Positions 61,063 through 64,000 of a DNA stretch of 64,000 bases are shown in pieces (position 1 is the stretch's first letter; each line of letters begins with the position of its first letter). Below the pieces are notes generated by a model. The model made no database searches. It was not told where the DNA came from and saw only the letters and a program-made list of their open reading frames with translations. A program made the translations under genes and the position numbers. Source of the DNA: Hymenobacter nivis (GTDB lineage: Bacteria; Bacteroidota; Bacteroidia; Cytophagales; Hymenobacteraceae); assembly GCF_006439025.1 (NCBI RefSeq), contig NZ_RCYZ01000002.1, positions 248,753 to 312,752 of the forward strand, written 5' to 3'.

Positions 61063-61443
61063 ATGAAAAGCACCTTGGTCCGGCAGGATTCGGACACATT
61101 GGCAGACGTCGTAGTACGCGGCATGCAGGACAAAAAAGCTTCTGACATCGTTGTGCTCAACTTAAAAGAGCTGAAAAACGCCGTGGCGGATTATTTCATC
61201 ATCTGCTCGGCCAACTCCGACACCCAGATTGATGCCATTGCCCGCTCGGTAGAGGAAGAAGTAGAAAAAATCACCGGCGACTACCCCTGGCAGACCGAAG
61301 GCCGCACCAACCGCGAGTGGGTGCTGCTCGACTACGTGGACGTGGTGGTGCACGTGTTCCTGCGCGACCGCCGCAAGTTCTACGCGTTGGAAGAATTGTG
61401 GGGCGATGCCCAAATTTCGTACATCGAAGAGGTAACGGCCTAG
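61063..61443 (+). CDS. rsfS: Ribosome silencing factor RsfS
   Basis: 126 residues. DTLADVVVRGMQDKKASDIVVLNLKELKNAVADYFIICSANSDTQIDAIARSVEEEV and NREWVLLDYVDVVVHVFLRDRRKFYALEELWGDA are the RsfS/YbeB/Iojap signature. It binds L14 and blocks 30S-50S joining during starvation. ftsH follows in the same direction after a 193-nt gap. Confidence 0.96.
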   Translation: MKSTLVRQDSDTLADVVVRGMQDKKASDIVVLNLKELKNAVADYFIICSANSDTQIDAIARSVEEEVEKITGDYPWQTEGRTNREWVLLDYVDVVVHVFLRDRRKFYALEELWGDAQISYIEEVTA

Positions 61444-61514
61444 CACGGGCCCACCGCTTTGTTTTTGAGCGATTAGGGGACGGATTTTGCCGCCGCCGGT
61501 GTTATGCAACCAGC

Positions 61515-61541
61515 CCGGGGCCCCAACGAAAGGGGCCCCGG
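61515..61541 (+). terminator. GGGGCCCC-based hairpin between rsfS and ftsH
   Basis: A perfect 10-bp stem 61515-61524/61532-61541 with loop AACGAAA. No strong U tract, so its function is uncertain. Confidence 0.4.
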
Positions 61542-61636
61542 CCGGTTAGCCCAAAGTAAAACTGGGCCGGCCCCGTCTACCCCGGCGGGCCTTTGGCCCC
61601 TCCCGTAAAAATCCGTGCTTTTTAACCTCGTGTCCT

Positions 61637-63757
61637 ATGTCTGATAAAACGCCTAACGGCACCAACAAGCGGAAAAAACCCGCGCCCAACCCTACGCCCC
61701 GGCCCGGGGTGCAGCTGTGGGTGCTGGCCGGCTTGCTCGTGTTCATGTTCGGGGTGATGTTCGTGAGCAACATCAACGACCCCGCCAAAATTAACCAGCA
61801 AAAGTTTGAGCAAATGCTGGCCGCCGGCGACGTCGGCAAGATTACCCTCGTCAACGAGAAGCAGGTGTACGTGTCGCTCACGCCGGCCGCGCTGGCCAAA
61901 AACCAGTACACCAGCGAGCTGGTGCGCAAATCGCCGTTCGGCGTAAGCGGCGACGCCCACTTCTACTTCCCCATCGTCGATGCCAAGCTGTTCCAGGAAA
62001 ACCTCGACCAGCTCCAGAAAGACACCCCCCTGGCCCAGCGCCTCGCCCTCAACATTGAGTCGCGCGAGGGCCTGGGCGACTTCATCGGCAAGTGGGGCCT
62101 GCTGGCCCTGCTCGTGGTGGGCTTCCTCTTCATGATGAAGCGCATGGGCGGTGCCGGGGGCCCCGGCGGCCAGATTTTCAGCATCGGCAAGAGCCGCGCG
62201 GCCTTGTTTGAGGGCGGCGACAAGGTGAAAATCACGTTTAAAGACGTGGCCGGGCTTGAAGAAGCCAAGGAGGAAGTGCAGGAGATTGTGGAGTTCCTCA
62301 AAAACCCCAGCAAGTTCACCATCCTGGGCGGTAAAATCCCGAAGGGGGCCCTGCTCGTTGGCCCTCCCGGTACTGGCAAAACATTGCTGGCCAAGGCCGT
62401 AGCTGGCGAAGCCGACGTGCCATTCTTCTCACTGTCGGGCTCCGACTTCGTTGAGATGTTTGTGGGTGTGGGCGCGGCCCGGGTACGCGACTTGTTCAAG
62501 CAGGCCAAGGCCAAGGCTCCGTGCATCATCTTTATTGACGAGATTGACGCTGTGGGCCGCTCGCGCAGCAAGGGCAACATGCCCGGCGGCAACGACGAGC
62601 GCGAGAACACCCTGAACTCGCTGCTAGTAGAAATGGACGGCTTCGGCACCGACTCCGGCGTCATCATCCTGGCCGCTACCAACCGCCCCGATACCCTTGA
62701 CTCGGCTCTGCTGCGTCCCGGTCGCTTCGACCGCCAGATCAGCATCGACAAGCCCGATATCAACGGCCGCACCCAGATTTTCCAGGTGCACTTGAAGCCG
62801 CTGACTTTGGGCCCCGATGTAGACGCCAAGAAGCTGTCGGCCCAAACGCCTGGCTTTGCGGGTGCCGAAATCGCCAACGTCTGCAACGAAGCGGCCCTCA
62901 TCGCTGCCCGCCGCGATAAGAAGTTTATCACCAACCAGGACTTTACCGATGCCATCGACCGCGTGATTGGGGGCCTGGAGAAGAAGAATAAAATTATTTC
63001 GCCCAGCGAAAAGCGCATTGTGGCCTACCACGAAGCTGGCCACGCCATCGTGGGCTGGTTCTTGGAGCACTGCGACCCGTTGGTGAAAGTTAGCATCGTG
63101 CCTCGCGGCGTGGCCGCGCTCGGCTACGCGCAGTACCTGCCCAAAGAGCAGTTCTTGTACAATACCGAGCAGTTGATCGACGAGATGTGCATGGCCCTGG
63201 GTGGCCGCGCCGCCGAGGAACTGGTGTTCGGCAAAATCTCGACCGGTGCCCTGAGCGACTTGGAGCGCATCACCAAGATGGCCTATTCCATCGTGACGAT
63301 GTACGGCATGAACTCGAAGCTCGGCAACGTGTCGTACTACGACTCGAAGGGCCAGAACGAGTACGGCTTCTCGAAGCCTTATTCGGAAGCCACTTCGCAA
63401 ATGATTGACGAAGAAGTGCGTACCATCATCGACCAGGCCTACACCCGCACCAAGGAGCTGCTCACCGAGCGCCGCCATGAGCTGGAAGTGATTGCCAAGG
63501 AGCTGCTGGAAAAAGAAGTGCTTCTACAAGACGACCTGGAGCGCCTGGTGGGCAAGCGCCCCTTCGGTGGCCAAACCAACTACCAGGCCCACATGGCCGG
63601 CACCGACCGCAGCGAAACCGCCAGCGAGCTGATCAACGAGCACGCCGGCGCCACCATCGGCAGCGACCTGCCCGAACTGCACCTGCCCGGCCTCGACACC
63701 GGCGGGGGCCCCAGCGAAGCCGCCGCGCCCAGCGGTAGCGCCGTGGCTGGTGTTTAA
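61637..63757 (+). CDS. ftsH: ATP-dependent zinc metalloprotease FtsH
   Basis: 706 residues. Two TM helices at about 28-47 and 156-172 flank a periplasmic domain. The AAA domain has GPPGTGKT (about 241-248), [12 protein letters not shown] and the second region of homology [20 protein letters not shown]. The zinc-protease HEAGH site is at about 465. It degrades membrane and short-lived proteins. The C-terminal tail after PFGGQTNY is disordered, rich in Ala, Gly, Ser and Pro. Complete, with a strong terminator. Confidence 0.98.
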   Translation: MSDKTPNGTNKRKKPAPNPTPRPGVQLWVLAGLLVFMFGVMFVSNINDPAKINQQKFEQMLAAGDVGKITLVNEKQVYVSLTPAALAKNQYTSELVRKSPFGVSGDAHFYFPIVDAKLFQENLDQLQKDTPLAQRLALNIESREGLGDFIGKWGLLALLVVGFLFMMKRMGGAGGPGGQIFSIGKSRAALFEGGDKVKITFKDVAGLEEAKEEVQEIVEFLKNPSKFTILGGKIPKGALLVGPPGTGKTLLAKAVAGEADVPFFSLSGSDFVEMFVGVGAARVRDLFKQAKAKAPCIIFIDEIDAVGRSRSKGNMPGGNDERENTLNSLLVEMDGFGTDSGVIILAATNRPDTLDSALLRPGRFDRQISIDKPDINGRTQIFQVHLKPLTLGPDVDAKKLSAQTPGFAGAEIANVCNEAALIAARRDKKFITNQDFTDAIDRVIGGLEKKNKIISPSEKRIVAYHEAGHAIVGWFLEHCDPLVKVSIVPRGVAALGYAQYLPKEQFLYNTEQLIDEMCMALGGRAAEELVFGKISTGALSDLERITKMAYSIVTMYGMNSKLGNVSYYDSKGQNEYGFSKPYSEATSQMIDEEVRTIIDQAYTRTKELLTERRHELEVIAKELLEKEVLLQDDLERLVGKRPFGGQTNYQAHMAGTDRSETASELINEHAGATIGSDLPELHLPGLDTGGGPSEAAAPSGSAVAGV

Positions 63758-63774
63758 CAAGCTGGTTAGCTCAA

Positions 63775-63814
63775 CAAAAAACCCGCCCTCGGTAATCGAG
63801 GGCGGGTTTTTTTA
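63775..63814 (+). terminator. Terminator of ftsH
   Basis: ACCCGCCCTCG pairs with CGAGGGCGGGT around GTAAT (63781-63807), flanked by A and T runs. Confidence 0.92.
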
Positions 63815-63932
63815 TGCTCAAGCGACTATTAATAATTAGAAAGTTAACCTTTTTAACTTAACTGCTTACTATTAAGAATAATAGCCATCAGCCAATGGCT
63901 CAGTACTTATAAAACCGGCGCGGAGCCCGGAA

Positions 63933-64000
63933 TTAATCGGTGTAGGAGTGCGTGAGGCAAATCCAGCCGGGGGCGAGGGCGAGCGATACCGGCGGCACTT
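63933..64000 (-). CDS. C-terminal fragment of a minus-strand gene, possible
   Basis: The minus strand from the window edge to the TAA at 63933-63935 reads open (VPPVSLALAPGWICLTHSYTD). Good codon use and the convergent position after ftsH make a truncated gene plausible. Too short to identify. Confidence 0.35.
   Translation of the reverse strand, partial: VPPVSLALAPGWICLTHSYTD

Overview
The window is one contiguous stretch of a high-GC Bacteroidota chromosome, most likely Hymenobacter or a close relative (order Cytophagales). The lineage call rests on several things. There are at least 13 promoters of the Bacteroidota type (TAnnTTTG or a one-base-shorter form). SecDF is fused. There are proteins with type IX secretion (T9SS) C-terminal sorting domains, TonB-dependent and other outer-membrane barrels, a DUF2723 mannosyltransferase-like protein, and almost no Shine-Dalgarno sequences. 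The palindrome GGGCCC/GGGGCCCC is remarkably dense throughout. No tRNA, rRNA, CRISPR array, insertion sequence or prophage was found.

Layout. 1-7.3 kb: end of an aldose-epimerase-like gene, a BamA/TamA-type barrel, a TPP riboswitch controlling a TonB-dependent receptor (thiamin uptake), and modABC for molybdate. 7.3-14.8 kb: a decayed APC permease, a glutaryl-CoA-dehydrogenase-like enzyme, a stand-alone HIRAN protein, ruvB, queG and two ferritin-like proteins. 15-27.4 kb: BatD, aroC, an Nfu-type Fe-S scaffold, a cytochrome c/YceI/DUF5777 cassette, secDF, udk, DUF4268 and an XTP/dITP pyrophosphatase. 27.5-33.5 kb: ribosomal protein L31 type B, a GlmU-like nucleotidyltransferase, then a probable operon with the DNA polymerase III delta' subunit, hemC, a cyclophilin and an RmlD-like reductase.

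33.5-40.2 kb is the accessory-looking part. A small secreted-looking protein made of four 14-residue GGSGGWGTG repeats lies upstream of, and in the same direction as, an oligopeptide-type importer (lipoprotein plus two permeases, no ATPase). A 511-residue, apparently all-helical protein is transcribed divergently. The flanking DNA is AT-rich and carries three copies of TTGTGACATT. A repeat peptide, a peptide importer and a helical-repeat protein together resemble, in architecture only, the peptide-pheromone/TPR-receptor systems of Firmicutes. This is the best candidate here for an undescribed system.

40.2-64 kb: a T9SS-exported subtilase-fold protease, a bacilliredoxin, a DUF6686-like protein behind a palindromic operator, an EamA transporter, recQ, kdsD-like and manC-like sugar enzymes, rlmB, a GWxTD protein, an O-antigen ligase-like protein, a GT9 glycosyltransferase, a DUF2723 protein, a minimal T9SS-CTD protein, birA, rsfS and ftsH.

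Two genome-scale patterns stand out. Nine genes end precisely in TAG followed by GGCCC. Several convergent gene junctions carry unusually long perfect hairpins (25, 35 and 42 bp stems).
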